DNA from: Diplolepis rosae
Lineage: Eukaryota > Arthropoda > Insecta > Hymenoptera > Diplolepididae
DNA length: 64,000 nucleotides
Assembly: GCA_030998225.1 (NCBI GenBank)
Contig: JAPYXD010000717.1
Span: 930,001 to 994,000 of the forward strand
Direction: 5' to 3'
A model generated the notes under the pieces. The model ran no database searches, was not told the DNA's origin, and saw only the letters and a program-made list of their open reading frames with translations. The first letter of the stretch is position 1; every line of letters begins with the position of its first letter. A program made the translations under genes and the position numbers. Shown here in pieces: positions 11,205-21,272 of this stretch.

Positions 11205-12217
11205 CTGGGTGGCGCATTACAACTCCTCGCCAAGTGTCCCGTGGCGCCGCATCTCCAACAGACACTTTTTCTGTCGGGGTTGCTGCATCCCCGGGACCCG
11301 TGGCCGTACCCAAGGCACCTGAAGCAGCGGGCGACTTCCACGTGCTCGCGAATGCGGCACGCTACCCACCCGATCCTCAACTTACCTAGCTGAACCAGAC
11401 GCGCGGCGTCTGCCTCAGCTAGCCGGATCACTGCAGTCTTCACCCCACCAAAGCGGGTGAAGAGCCTGCCGGACCCCTCAAAAGCTGGTCTGCCCAATGT
11501 CAAGCGCAGGGCAGACACAACCTCCTCTTTTTCAACGGTCTCGTCGAGGTCCCTAATTTCTAGGGACCTCGTCGAGACCATGGCCGAAATCTCTGCCCTC
11601 TCGACGCTTTGACTTAGGAGTGGCGGTGGCCCCCTGCGTTTTTTGCGCAGGGTCCTCCGCCCTTTTCTCCTTTTTTCCTTCTTCTTCTTTTTTTTTTCTT
11701 CACCTTTTTTTTTTCTCTTTTTGTTTTTTGACCACATGCCAGCCCCCTTCTTTATTCGGGGGCTGGCTCGTGGCCACCTCGGCATAAGAGGGCGAAGAGC
11801 CACCCTTTCCCCTCTTAGGAGTTTTTTCCAGAGGGGGGAGGGCGCGGATCTCTTCTCCCCCTTCACCTGATTTTTTGGGGTATCTCCCAGAGACGCCGAG
11901 CGTGGTCTCTGAAAGATCCCCAATTTCTTCATGGCGGGGTGGGATTCCATTTTTTTTTGGATTCTCAACCCGCTTTCTAGGAGGCACTTATGGGTGTTGA
12001 GCATTCCGCCCAACACCTCAGTGGCCTCATTCACACTATCTGTTACGTGGCGAGGGTTATTTCTCAGCATACCCTACTGGATGACGCTGAGAGCCCTCAC
12101 CAATTTTTCCATTTTATCATTTTGCTCGTTCAGGAGCTGAAGGACGTCCTTCCATCCCTCAGCTCCCGAAGAAGCACCCGAATCTGTATTTCCCACCGTT
12201 TTCGAATTTGTATCCAT
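11096..12217 (-). pseudogene. R1-clade ORF1 (Gag-like, three zinc knuckles), copy 1
   Basis: A nucleic-acid-binding Gag-like protein. The start at 12,217 matches the ATG of copy 2. A TAG interrupts codon 51 (12,067 region) and the remainder is open from 12,070 to 11,096. The order is a helical N-terminus, a Lys/Glu-rich low-complexity tract (about residues 110-145 of the open part), a conserved central domain (LEIRDLDETVEKEEVVSAL), then CFRC..GHGSRGC, CWRC..GHLARSC and a third CLTC..H..C. Compared with copies 2 and 3 about 60 residues between the Lys tract and the central domain (the SYADILKEMKAK...LEVLSIRRTR block) are missing. Confidence 0.88.
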
Positions 12218-13039
12218 AAATCATTTTTTACCAGCGCATCGTGCGTAGAGGAGCGGGTCGGAATAGTTGGGAACGGGTGTACCCTCGGACCGAAGTCCTA
12301 CCCCAGTTCCCTGAGGCCCGACCTCCGCTTAGCCGGTCCCGGAATACACGGACAGACCGGACTCGCTCGAGGCAACACAGGCTCCGACACCTGTGTTCAA
12401 TACGCACTACCTGATCAAGGTCCTGAAGGGGCTGGCTTCTGATCCCGCATGGCACACCACTTCGGCAGAGCTAGGCTTACAGCATCCTCGCCTCCTCGTG
12501 GGCCGGGGAAGACACCACTCGGAGACGAAGCACTGCCAGTGGGATGCCATACGGAAACGATCGTTTGGACTGTTCTTGGTCACAGACTGCGGAGGGTTTG
12601 CAGTGTCCCCCAGGAGATTCCATACACCAATTCGCTCTTAGCCTCTTTCAAGAGGGAGACCGTCTATAGGTTCTCCTCTCACATTCGAAGGACACATATC
12701 ACAGTCATGCGGCGCTGACATTCGTTCACTTCACTCATTCCTCACAAGCACTCACAGACTCACTCTCAGCGCCGCTACCTGGGGCATGCATCCTTCTCCA
12801 TGCATGGGGATAGACGCGTTTATAGCGTCCCCCCCTCTCAACCTGGAATAGACCCGTTTATAGGGCACCCTTCACGCAATGGGAAGATGCCCGTCTATAG
12901 AGCCCCCTGCAATTGTTCACCGATTCATCGGGACACTAAAACCTCCATGACCCGAGGGCCGTCTGCTAAGCCTCTCCACCCGTCCTTTTGTGGCCTAGCC
13001 AAGAGAAGGACTTCGTCAAGGTACCAGTCCAAGGGGAGG
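12218..13039 (-). other. 5' untranslated region of R1-clade copy 1
   Basis: This is collinear with 32,263-33,083 of copy 2 at about 95%. It contains several short repeats of a 'CTATA-AACG-GTCTAT' type on the minus strand (12,800-12,900), which may be internal promoter repeats. No coding capacity is apparent. Confidence 0.7.
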
Positions 13040-13111
13040 AGTTTTTACTGTTGAAAAATAAATTATTGTATTCATTCCGACGCCTTCTATTTCAAATTTT
13101 GCCACGACATC

Positions 13112-13230
13112 ATATGATTGCAATGTTTTAAATATTTTTTTGTCGTTTTTAGCCATAATAATGCGAGGTCAGAGAACAGTCAGAGAACGGTCAAAGTATT
13201 CTATGACCGTTATCTCAACCGGGTCCGCTG
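13112..13230 (-). repeat. Right arm of the 120-bp inverted repeat
   Basis: Reverse complement of 7360-7479 (see that entry). The outermost shared motif is CCGGGTCCGCT. Confidence 0.75.
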
Positions 13231-13236
13231 GGGAAG

Positions 13237-13392
13237 TTGAAAATGGTCTGACAGTCATTTTTCTTAGGAGAGTTCCGAGGTCCAAGCTGGTCTGACGGTC
13301 ACTGTTCTTAGACGAGTTTCGAAGTTCAAGATGGTCCGACGGTAACTTTTCTTGGGAGAGTTCTGCGGTTCAAGATGATCTGACGGTCACTG
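13237..13392 (+). repeat. Tandem repeat, 44-bp unit, 3.5 copies
   Basis: Units start at 13,237, 13,281, 13,325 and 13,369 with exact 44-bp spacing and 75-85% identity. The core is TTCAAGATGGTCTGACGGTCA. It adjoins the right arm of the inverted repeat and may be part of the same element. Confidence 0.8.
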
Positions 13393-13880
13393 AAGATTTG
13401 CGGATTTGCAGGTGTTCTTATAGACCGTTTTTCGGTCGATACTCAGTTACAGGTCTTCTAAATTTTCCTGCATGTTCCTCTAGCTTTTCTGTTTCCCTTT
13501 GGTGAATGGACTTTTGCAGGAAGTAGGGAGTTCAGGACGTTGCCCTGGTTTTTTATAAAATAACAGAACTTGTTGAAACTTGAAAGTATGATAGATTAGA
13601 GTATTTCGAACTCACACGTATTTTTTTAGCATTACTCTTAATACTAAGAAAAGATAAATTTGAGAAAAATGATGAGCAGTTTATCACGTGGTCTTATGAA
13701 ACAGCGATTACACCAACAAAAAAAACCAGTTAGAAATTACGCACATAAACTAATCTTTGGCGATATGACAAAAAATGTCTGATAATTCGACCCTCAAAGT
13801 TTCAAGCATGGTTATAATGCTTATTTTTAAGATATTAATAAAAATAATAACGAAATAACATGTTTGAGATTATGTCATAT
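13393..13880. other. Non-coding interval
   Basis: AT-rich, no gene recognised. The Penelope-like copy A begins to be recognisable at about 13,882. Confidence 0.4.
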
Positions 13881-13944
13881 AGGATTGGTTTCGTCGGTCT
13901 TACGGTCAATAAATAGAAATTCCATAAAAGCTCCTTCTTCATAT

Positions 13945-16900
13945 TTAAGGTACTAGTACACTTTAGAAGACTAAAAATAAGGCAATTTTGAATAATTTTT
14001 TTCTCAGCCCCATTGATATATATTTATATGAAACTTTTTTTATCATGTAAATACATGTTTGTGGAGTACAAACAAATTTTTATTTTAAATTTTTGTTTTA
14101 TGGCCCAAATCCAGGGAGCGCCAAAATCGAACATCAAAAAAAAAAATTTTCTCTAAAATGAAGGTTGCTTACGTGACAATTCACCACATTTTTTAAAAAA
14201 TCAAGAAAAAAAAATGGAGGGCGTTTGAAAAATTCATTGAAAAAATGGCCTATTTTTCCGCCGTTTTTTGGGTCAATAAAATATTAAATTTGTATTTTTT
14301 GGCTTAATTGCGGTAAATTGTCATACAGGACATATCAATAAACAAAACCCAGCAAGGTGTTTGAAAATCGGTTCAGTAGTATCGGAGATAATCTGTCAGC
14401 CATTTGAAAAAAAGTAATTTCGAGAAAAACGCGTTTAAAGTTTTGACTAGTACTTTTTATTGAATATTTTCAAAAAAATCAAGTTCTAATACTCAGAATA
14501 AATTAATCGGCTATTCCTGGACCATACAGCAACAGGCCACTGTCTTGGTAAGCTGCCTCATCTTTCTGGCGGGCCTCTTTTTGGGCCAAACGGCCTTCTT
14601 TAGTAGACGCGTTTGTCGCTTTTTCAGCCAATAAAATCCGCTCTTCGTCTTTGGACTTCACGTATTTATATGCGTGCATACCAATAGTGCACCCCATGGT
14701 TTCCATCATTTTCAGAAGGCTCATACGTCCTTCATTGAAGATGGCCGACGATATTTGGGCCCCCACTTCGACGACATTCTTCCCGACAAATGTGTTTTTG
14801 GGGACAATTGACCACAGTGTTTTGTTATAACACTCGTTATTATTTTGCGTATTTTTCCCCAAGCATCATTTCAGTAAATCATCGTTCGTCAATTTTTCAA
14901 AGGCCGGTTTGACGTATTTCTGGACTTCTGCACTTAGAGCAGGCTTGTGTGTAAATGGCTTATTCTTTGCCTTAGCTTGTAGATATTTACACCAGTCTGG
15001 ATTACAGTGATCGTGCTGCGGCGCGTTGTCACTAGAAATCATGTGGTAAAAACCAGCCCATATTTCTTTTTTCATATCAACTAGAGAATCTTCAAGACGT
15101 TGTATGGCCAAAGAATAATCAGTTGACATTTTTTCCATTATATTCCCAGTCAAATCCGTAGTTTTTGGAGGTGGCAGCACTGAATCTTCCGTTTTTTTAC
15201 GTGGCTGTCGAATTTTCGGTGAATTTTCTATTTTTTCCGCTGTTTGCTGATTATTTTCAACTTGTTTTTTTTTCTCTTCAGCTTTTTTGAATTTTCGTAA
15301 TTCGACTAACGATTTTTCTGCCTCCTTCAGGTACCGGAACATTCGTTTTCCCACGTGCAGAACACACTCAAGTTTTTTGATAATAAAATCTCCATACGGT
15401 TTAGCTTCACATAAATTGGTAAAAGTCTTTGAGTCCCCGTCACCTGTGTAGTAAGCGTATTTTGCCATATGGATTTTAAGAGAGTTTTTGAAAATCTCAA
15501 TTATTCCTTGGACTTCCATACCTCCGGAGCTACCTTGATAATTTGCCGAACATTGTTCCTGATGCTAAATCTCGTACCAGATCTCGAAATCAACGCGATT
15601 CAGTTTTTTCACCAATATCTCACAAGCTTTGCACGTCTTAGAAGAAACAAAATAATCTAATACTTTGCCTGTGTATTTACCTATTACAGTACAAACACCG
15701 ATCGATGAGCCGCAGCCAAGTTTTAACCACGTGCCGTCACCTGAAACTACTATTTCATTCTCAGGCAAATTATTTTCCAAATTTTTTTGTTTCTCCTCCT
15801 AACCAGCTTTTTTTAGGCAAATGTCGGCAATGCTTTTTGTTGCAATTTGTACATTTTGTAGCAGCTTATAATACGTTGTTTTACCGAAATTCGATGTCAT
15901 ATCCATCAACGAACAAAAAAGTTCTAGTCCGTTACGACCCACGCCAAGCAATCGCATAATAAATACAATGCGTCGGTTAACTTCAAAGCCAGTATTTATA
16001 AGATTAGACCAAGCAACAAGGAATTTGTTATGAATGATTTATGACATTATTTATTTCAGAAAACGCACTGCGCCATCAGAAGAGAGGTTGGTCATAGAGT
16101 AATTGTGTCATGTTTTGGACAACGAAATATGATTTATAAATTTGTTATCAACATTTAAATCTAAAAAATCGCACTTTTTTTAGTTTTTTGTTTATAACAT
16201 TAAGGGTAATTACCCAATCTTGATGACATTAATTGAAAAGTTGTAGAAAACTTAATTTCGAATAATATGAGTCGTCGCTTGATGTGATTGGGAAATTAGA
16301 AGCGGAGAAAATTCGGAAAAACCGGGACATTGAGCTTTTGTTTAACAAATTAATATCTCAGTTAATTTTTAACTTTTCAGGTTGAGATTTGGTGGAAAAG
16401 TAACCATCTTTATGCTCTACAAATGTATAAAAAAATACTTTAAGATAATACGTTTCCGCGCTATTAACACTTTAATTTATTTCATGCGTTAACACTCTAC
16501 ATTTATCTTGAATCCAAGACCCCGAATACCAGTTTTGGTAAACTTGACATCTGTGTCACAAGTTTTACATTTTAATATTGTCTCTAACGCCGAAAAAACG
16601 AGTGGAAATGCCAGTATGCAATAATTGAAAGTATCATCACACTTCACTTCAAAATCAGAATTACACGATAATTTTCTTGCTGATGCACTGGTAAACTCAG
16701 TGGAATGTTCAGAAGTAAATTGATTTCCACGGAACTCATGTTTCACTTTAGAAGTTTTGTTACTTTTTCTCTTACTGTATTTACTGCCTTTTCTATACGT
16801 ATTCATTGTATTATAAACACACAAATGCTTAGATTTATAACAAAACAAGCACTGAGACGATAAGAATAAACTTTCGAAAAAGTCGTGTAAACCAAATATC

Positions 16901-17105
16901 TTTTAATGGAAGAAGAAAATAAACAATAGTCGCCACGCGACTAGCAGCTGCGAGTGCGCACGCATTTTCACTTATTTCATGGTGTTAAGAGTTTGAATTT
17001 TTTAAAAATATTTTAGGAGAAGTTATTTAAAGGTCTAAGGAGTTGAAAAATGCAAAAAAAACGAAATCGATTTTTTCAAAATTCTAAAGTGTACTAGTAC
17101 CTTAA
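13945..17105 (-). mobile_element. TTAA-flanked DNA transposon with DGTW-type transposase (Kolobok-like)
   Basis: The element proper is 13,949-17,101 (3,153 bp) with 20-bp perfect terminal inverted repeats beginning GGTACTAGTACAC. It is flanked by TTAA at 13,945-13,948 and 17,102-17,105. The uninterrupted Penelope copy B at about 23,375-23,390 has a single TTAA at the corresponding position, proving a TTAA duplication. Inside, on the minus strand, is one broken transposase. Insect proteins with this DGTW and YGPG signature are usually labelled 'Mutator-like transposase domain'. Canonical Mutator elements duplicate 8-11 bp, so I infer a Kolobok-like element. piggyBac also uses TTAA but has a different transposase. 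Confidence 0.9.
14503..16806 (-). pseudogene. DGTW-type ('Mutator-like domain') transposase, broken
   Basis: The N-terminal part (16,806-16,489) has a basic start and the LKCKTC..RGLGFKI zinc-ribbon-like block. A disrupted stretch of about 480 bp follows (an insertion, or an intron I cannot delimit). The frame resumes near 16,020 with EVNRRIVFIMRLLGVG. The catalytic block GDGTWLKLG lies at about 15,740. Downstream are IGDGDSKTF-type and Lys-rich segments, the CNPDWCKYL box and the C-terminal LLYGPGIAD. From about 16,020 to 14,503 a single frame is kept, interrupted only by TAG (near 15,803), TAG (near 15,562) and TGA (near 14,863). That is recent decay by point mutation. It would cut and paste its own element. 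Confidence 0.85.
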
Positions 17106-17118
17106 TAAAAATTCTCCA

Positions 17119-17153
17119 ACGTTTCGACCTTACTGCAGGTCTTTTTGAAGGAA
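17119..17153 (-). ncRNA. Hammerhead-ribozyme-like motif of Penelope copy A
   Basis: On the minus strand: CTTCAAAAA, a 5-bp helix GACCT/AGGTC around a short loop, then GAAACG. This follows the pattern CUGANGA-helix II-GAAA of hammerhead ribozymes reported in Penelope-like elements. The first core box is degenerate and one base longer than standard, so self-cleavage is unlikely. Helices I and III were not verified. Confidence 0.4.
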
Positions 17154-17699
17154 TATGTCTGTCACTAAAAATTGAACAAATCAATTTACCATCGAATTTC
17201 TTCTTACAAAGTGAACTATTTTATGTTGTGTTGATATAAATAAGTACTTACATGAATTATAAAAACGAGAAAACACATGAAGATTTAGTCTTATTATTAA
17301 AATTATCATTAAAATTAAAGCCTCAACAATTGAGGGCTTCAATAATTTAAAATTATATGATGATATAATAATATGATGTGTACAATCCGGCGAAGCAACG
17401 CAAACTATAGGATAGAGAGACGAAGAACGATAAATTGAATTAAATTCACCAATGAAATGCGTGCTCAAGCTTGAGAACACTAACTTCAAAATCATATGTT
17501 ATACAATACTCCGGTAAATTTGATTAATCTTCATAATTTCAGTCTTTAAATTTATTGAAATATTAATATTTCTATTGATATAAATTGAGTCAATAATTTT
17601 TCTTTTATATTTATTGCATTCTCTAGCTAAAATTTTAACATTACTAAAGTCAAAGAAATGATTGTAATCCCAAGAATGTCGAGATTAGCCCTGTATTCA

Positions 17700-18300
17700 A
17701 ATTTTCAAGTCTACAATCTCTTTTATGCTCATAAATTATATTTTTTAATCTCCTGCCAGCTTCACCAATATAGACTTTATCGCACCCAGTGCATTTTATA
17801 AGTTAAACTACGTTGGATAGATTTTCAATTTTATCAGAATCTTTATTGTTATTTAAAAATTCTCCCAAAGCGTGGTTATTATTAATAGACATTATTATGG
17901 AATTTTTTTAACCCTCTCCTAAGTCTTTCAGAAAGACCTTGGATGTAAGGTAAAGTAACTTTAATTCCAGTTTCTTTATATTTTTCCAACCATTTCAATT
18001 TCTTTTTATCTTTAGATGAAGTATTGCATATTTCATGAACACGTTCCTTAATGACAGTCTCTATCAACGGCAGTGGATAACTATTCAATTGTAAAATGAC
18101 TTTGATTTCATCTCAATTTTCTTTTCTATATTTAATGTCACTTAATTTAATACATCTATCAACTAAACCTTTAATTAAACCAATCTTCTGACTAAATAAA
18201 TGATGAGATTCATAATTTAAATAGCAACCGGACCAAGAAGGTTTTTTAAACGAGTTTGTAATTAAAGAACCATTACTATTTTTTACAATCTTTAATTATA
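17700..18300 (-). pseudogene. Penelope-type RT thumb plus GIY-YIG endonuclease, copy A
   Basis: From 18,300 the minus strand reads the RT C-terminal signature (WSGCYLNYESHH..SQKIGLIKGLVDRC), then a connector (18,088-17,882 is open) ending with LPYIQGLSERLRRG. The endonuclease follows with CTGCDKVYIG..GRRL...YEHK, the GIY-YIG-type core with the CCHH-like Cys pair. Stops at 18,105 (TGA), 17,880 (TAA) and about 17,810 break it. The nuclease nicks DNA for target-primed integration. Confidence 0.8.
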
Positions 18301-18424
18301 ATTGTAAGAAGTTTAAGGTGTTGTTTTTAGCACATATTCAGAACTTCAGTAATAAATTTCAAATTCATAATTCACATCATAGAGTTATATTTTTTCATAA
18401 TACTATTTTAAATACTCAGAAAAA

Positions 18425-19125
18425 TTGTTAAATTGTGAAATTAACAATGCAGTTGAAAATATTCATGAATTAGTTCACAATTCTAATTATTTGAAATGTC
18501 GTTTGCTTAGAGACATCAATGAAAATTCCTTAATTAATTTTTTACATTCACAAGATATGATGTTGCAAAATTTAAAATTTAATATAAGAAATAATTGCAT
18601 TAAGAAATTTCAATTATTGAGAGATAGAAATTTGAATAGAAATACTAAACTTTGTCAATTTAGAGTTAATAAATGTTTTAAAAATGTCTCAAATGTGCAA
18701 ATTCCTAATGAAATTACTGAATCTTTAGCATTGGGAAACAAGTTTGGTATTCCTTATAACAGTAACAAAATTCCAGTAAATAATATTGTAGCTAGCATTG
18801 AAAATTCTATAAAAAACATGGATCATCATGAAAGTTAAAAATTATACGCACGGTAGCTGATATCATTTCAAATTGTAACAGAAACAATAAGTTTAAAAAC
18901 AATAATCAAATTGCTAATACTGTGGTGAATTTTCAAAAGAATCACAAAGATTTGATATTTGTTGAAGCTGATAAAGGTAATATTATGGTGGCAGCAAATA
19001 GAAATGATTATAATCAGACCTTAGAAAATAATTTGCTAAACAACAATTTATACAAGAATGTAAAAACTGATTTGTTATCAAATGCAATGACATTGTTTCG
19101 AGAAGGGAAAATAAAAGATACATGA
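18425..19125 (+). pseudogene. Penelope-like N-terminal region, copy B
   Basis: Two open stretches (18,425-18,838 and 18,922-19,125). The first is a helical, Asn/Lys-rich N-terminus. The second holds FQKNHKDLIFVEADKGN followed by a 'MVAANRNDY' segment, matching the ADKG-N.VV..R.DY signature that precedes the RT in Penelope-like proteins. A stop at 18,838 and a frame change separate them. The sequence is unusually AT-rich for coding DNA, as in the rest of this element. Confidence 0.75.
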
Positions 19126-19154
19126 ATGAGTTTATCGCTTATGAATTAAAAACC

Positions 19155-19272
19155 CATAGTAGTGTGGTGGCTTAAGCTTATGCGCTCCCAAAGGTGCACA
19201 AACCAGGTTTGAACTGGAGATTGATTACTTCCTCAATTGGATAACCAACTTACAATTTGGTTAAATATTTTT
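19155..19272 (+). pseudogene. Penelope RT, first conserved blocks, copy B
   Basis: Encodes YALPKVHKPGLNWRLITSSIG and a PTYNLVK block, the Penelope RT motif 'LPKIHK....RPIVSS.GSPTY' with one internal stop. The frame is then cut by the TTAA insertion at 19,273. Confidence 0.75.
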
Positions 19273-20200
19273 TTAAGAGGGTCCACCTGTGTGAGGGCGG
19301 CATTTCGAACGCTTTATCGGGAATGTTTGTTAGGAGAACTAATTCGAAAATGAGCATAAGTTTAACGTTATTTTGAAGGTTTGTGGTTTTATTACAATAG
19401 TAAATTTTTCCAATAGTGTAATCCGAAGGCTTGTATTCATTAAGGGCATTGAAAATGACCCCTTCAAAGTGGAATACCGAAATTGTGGGCAAGATTCCGC
19501 TCGAACCAGTTATCTAAAACGCAAAAAGTAAAAAAAATATTATTTCTGTTTATGTTGTCGACGTACTGACGTAGCATTTTGACGAAATTTTAAAAATTAA
19601 AGGAATGGCAGTACATTTTATAAAAATTAATCATTTTTATCCTTTTTTTGATATAATATATGCTGTAAAATTTAAAAAAAAAAGATTTCAAAAAACCGCT
19701 ACATGGGTACCTTCAGTTATCTCTAGAAATGAGTCAGTTAAAATTTCAAGTCAATCTGTTAAGTAGATTTTTTTCAATCCTACCTACAAATTTCAAAAAT
19801 ATAGTTTATAGAAAAACGCGTTTAAAGTTTGGAAATACAACAGAACTTTGTATTGTAGACTCACATTTAATCTGCAATACCAGGACCATAAACTTCCCCT
19901 TCCTGATCCTGTAGAAGCTCTCGCTGTGCACACAATCATGAAAAATCATCGACAAGCTGAAAGCCAGTTGAAAAACTAGTTTTCACTTATTTTCACGACA
20001 TTGTTTCTAACCGCGCGGCCCTAGACGATACGCGCCAGCAGCTTATCTGTTTCCTGTAACATTTGGCGCCCTGTCACACTTTAATTAGGTTGAATTCATG
20101 AAATTTGCTTAAGGACATCATTAGTCATATCATGAAGATGCAAAAAATGTCAAAAAAAAAATCGATTTTTCGAAAATTTCACACAGGTGGACCCCCTTAA
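19273..20200 (-). mobile_element. Deletion derivative of a DGTW/TTAA transposon
   Basis: The 920-bp element (19,277-20,196) has 18-bp terminal inverted repeats of the form GRGGGTCCACCTGTGTGA and is flanked by TTAA on both sides. On the minus strand, bases near 19,925-19,867 encode the last ~20 transposase residues, ending EVYGPGIAD, nearly the same C-terminus as the 13.9-17.1 kb element (LLYGPGIAD). A block GAAAAACGCGTTTAAAGTTT is shared with the 3' end of that element. The termini differ, so it belongs to a second subfamily. It sits inside Penelope copy B. Confidence 0.85.
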
Positions 20201-20430
20201 TATCCTATAACCAGTTTTCGGAAATATTGATTCATTCATTAAAAATAGTTGGGAACTAAAAGATATAATTACTAATATTAGAGTACCTTCAACTCATTCA
20301 TTACTATCTTTAGATGTGGTTTCTTTATTTGATAACATTCCTCTGGATTTAGATTTAGATTGAATAGACGAGAAAATTTATTTATTTATTCAGAAGATTG
20401 GTTTAATTAAAGGTTTAGTAGATAGATGTA
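20201..20430 (+). pseudogene. Penelope RT, catalytic Asp block, copy B
   Basis: Contains LDVVSLFDNIPLDL, the RT block with the first catalytic Asp in Penelope-like elements, and the start of SQKIGLIKGLVDRC-like sequence near 20,385-20,430. Frameshifts are present. The second catalytic (xxDD) block is not visible between these pieces, so it is deleted or too diverged. Confidence 0.7.
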
Positions 20431-21179
20431 AGGATGTAAGGATGTAAGGATCGCAAGGATCCTCTCTAAGGGATGAGGAATAGTCAGCGATTGAGAATGA
20501 TTAATGATAAAAAATATGTTTATTGACAATTAAAATTATATCGAGTAAGCACCATGGAAATGGAAATTAAATTGAAATTTGAAATACCCTCGTAATTACC
20601 CTGAGTTGTGAATTGGTTGATGATTAATTAAGTCCAGTAAAGCGAATGTGGTCAGTTGAGTCTTCGTTGTAATCTTGAGATAGTTGCTGCTATATAGTGA
20701 ATTCGTAGTCCAGACGGTTGATCTAGTTGATTCTTTGATCCTAGTTCCAAAGGGAATTTGGAAGGCGATCCCCCTTCACTTTTTAAAGTCGTTGAACTCG
20801 GCGTCGAGTTGGAATTTGGGTTGAGTAGCGGTAGAAATCTGGTGAAGCTGGACTAGACTGACTGGATTGCACTCGTGGTATAGATTCGATGGCACTGGAC
20901 TGGACTCGCGTTGGTTACATTGTAGAAATCGGACGTTGACTAACTTAACTGAACTCTATTGGAACTTTCGCTTTTTATAGAACTTTGAAAGGTCAACTAT
21001 GACGAGTAACATTGTATGACCAGTCGCATGTTATTACAAGTTACATGCTATTGCAAATCGCATGTTGTGACAGTAGTTTGTGTGATAAATACATGTAGTA
21101 GTGCGTTGGTACTGCAGGGCTTCATTGACTTTCTCTCTGGGTCAGTCGATTTGTTATCATGTGTGGGTATTATAACGAC

Positions 21180-21272
21180 ACATGGTAATTACATATTGAT
21201 AATCCTATTGATCAATAGATTTGTCTATAACTTGCGTCGATAAAATCACACTCGCTGTAATGCTGTCTTGAT
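21180..21272 (+). repeat. 93-bp direct repeat, copy 1 (partner 22,323-22,415)
   Basis: Starts ACATGGTAATTACATATTGA and ends CTGTCTTGAT in both copies, about 95% identical, 1,143 bp apart. It lies within the LTR remnant. Confidence 0.85.

Larger units (their letters stand above)
7709..13039 (-). mobile_element. R1-clade non-LTR retrotransposon, copy 1, nearly full length
   Basis: On the minus strand this has a 5' untranslated region (13,039-12,218), ORF1 with zinc knuckles, and ORF2 with an apurinic-type endonuclease, a reverse transcriptase and a C-terminal Cys-His motif. It ends in a 3' tail with 16 A (T on the given strand, 7709-7724). Domain order and sequence fit the R1 clade (R1, TRAS, SART, Waldo families). 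The window holds three more copies sharing the same 3' end (29,226; 56,230; 37,256). It is flanked by an 11-bp duplication, so it is not in rDNA. Both ORFs carry stops and frameshifts. It is the best copy in the window, but it lacks part of ORF1 that copies 2 and 3 retain. Confidence 0.92.
13882..18320 (-). mobile_element. Penelope-like element, copy A (5'-truncated), split by a DNA transposon
   Basis: The minus strand carries the end of a Penelope-type reverse transcriptase (thumb), a GIY-YIG endonuclease, and a 3' region with a hammerhead-like motif. The pieces 17,106-18,320 and 13,882-13,948 are the reverse complement of 22,490-23,455 (copy B) at about 90%. In copy A they are separated by a 3.2-kb insertion at a TTAA. 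The 5' end is truncated inside the RT, next to the start of copy B on the other strand, giving a head-to-head pair. Partial inverted arrangements are common for Penelope-like elements. Confidence 0.85.

Noticed and set aside
11643..11870. Phe/Pro-rich plus-strand frame resembling a membrane peptide
   Set aside because: It is the reverse of the Lys-rich run of ORF1 and has no independent support.
13237..13392. Possible CRISPR-like array
   Set aside because: The 44-bp units are directly adjacent and diverged, with no spacers; it is a tandem repeat in a eukaryotic context.
13949..17101. Assigning the TTAA element to piggyBac
   Set aside because: The target duplication fits, but the transposase motifs (DGTW, RGLGFKI, YGPG ending) are not those of piggyBac.
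19250..19492. Minus-strand 80-codon frame beside the Penelope RT
   Set aside because: It spans the boundary of the TTAA element (19,277) and has no match to transposase or RT motifs.
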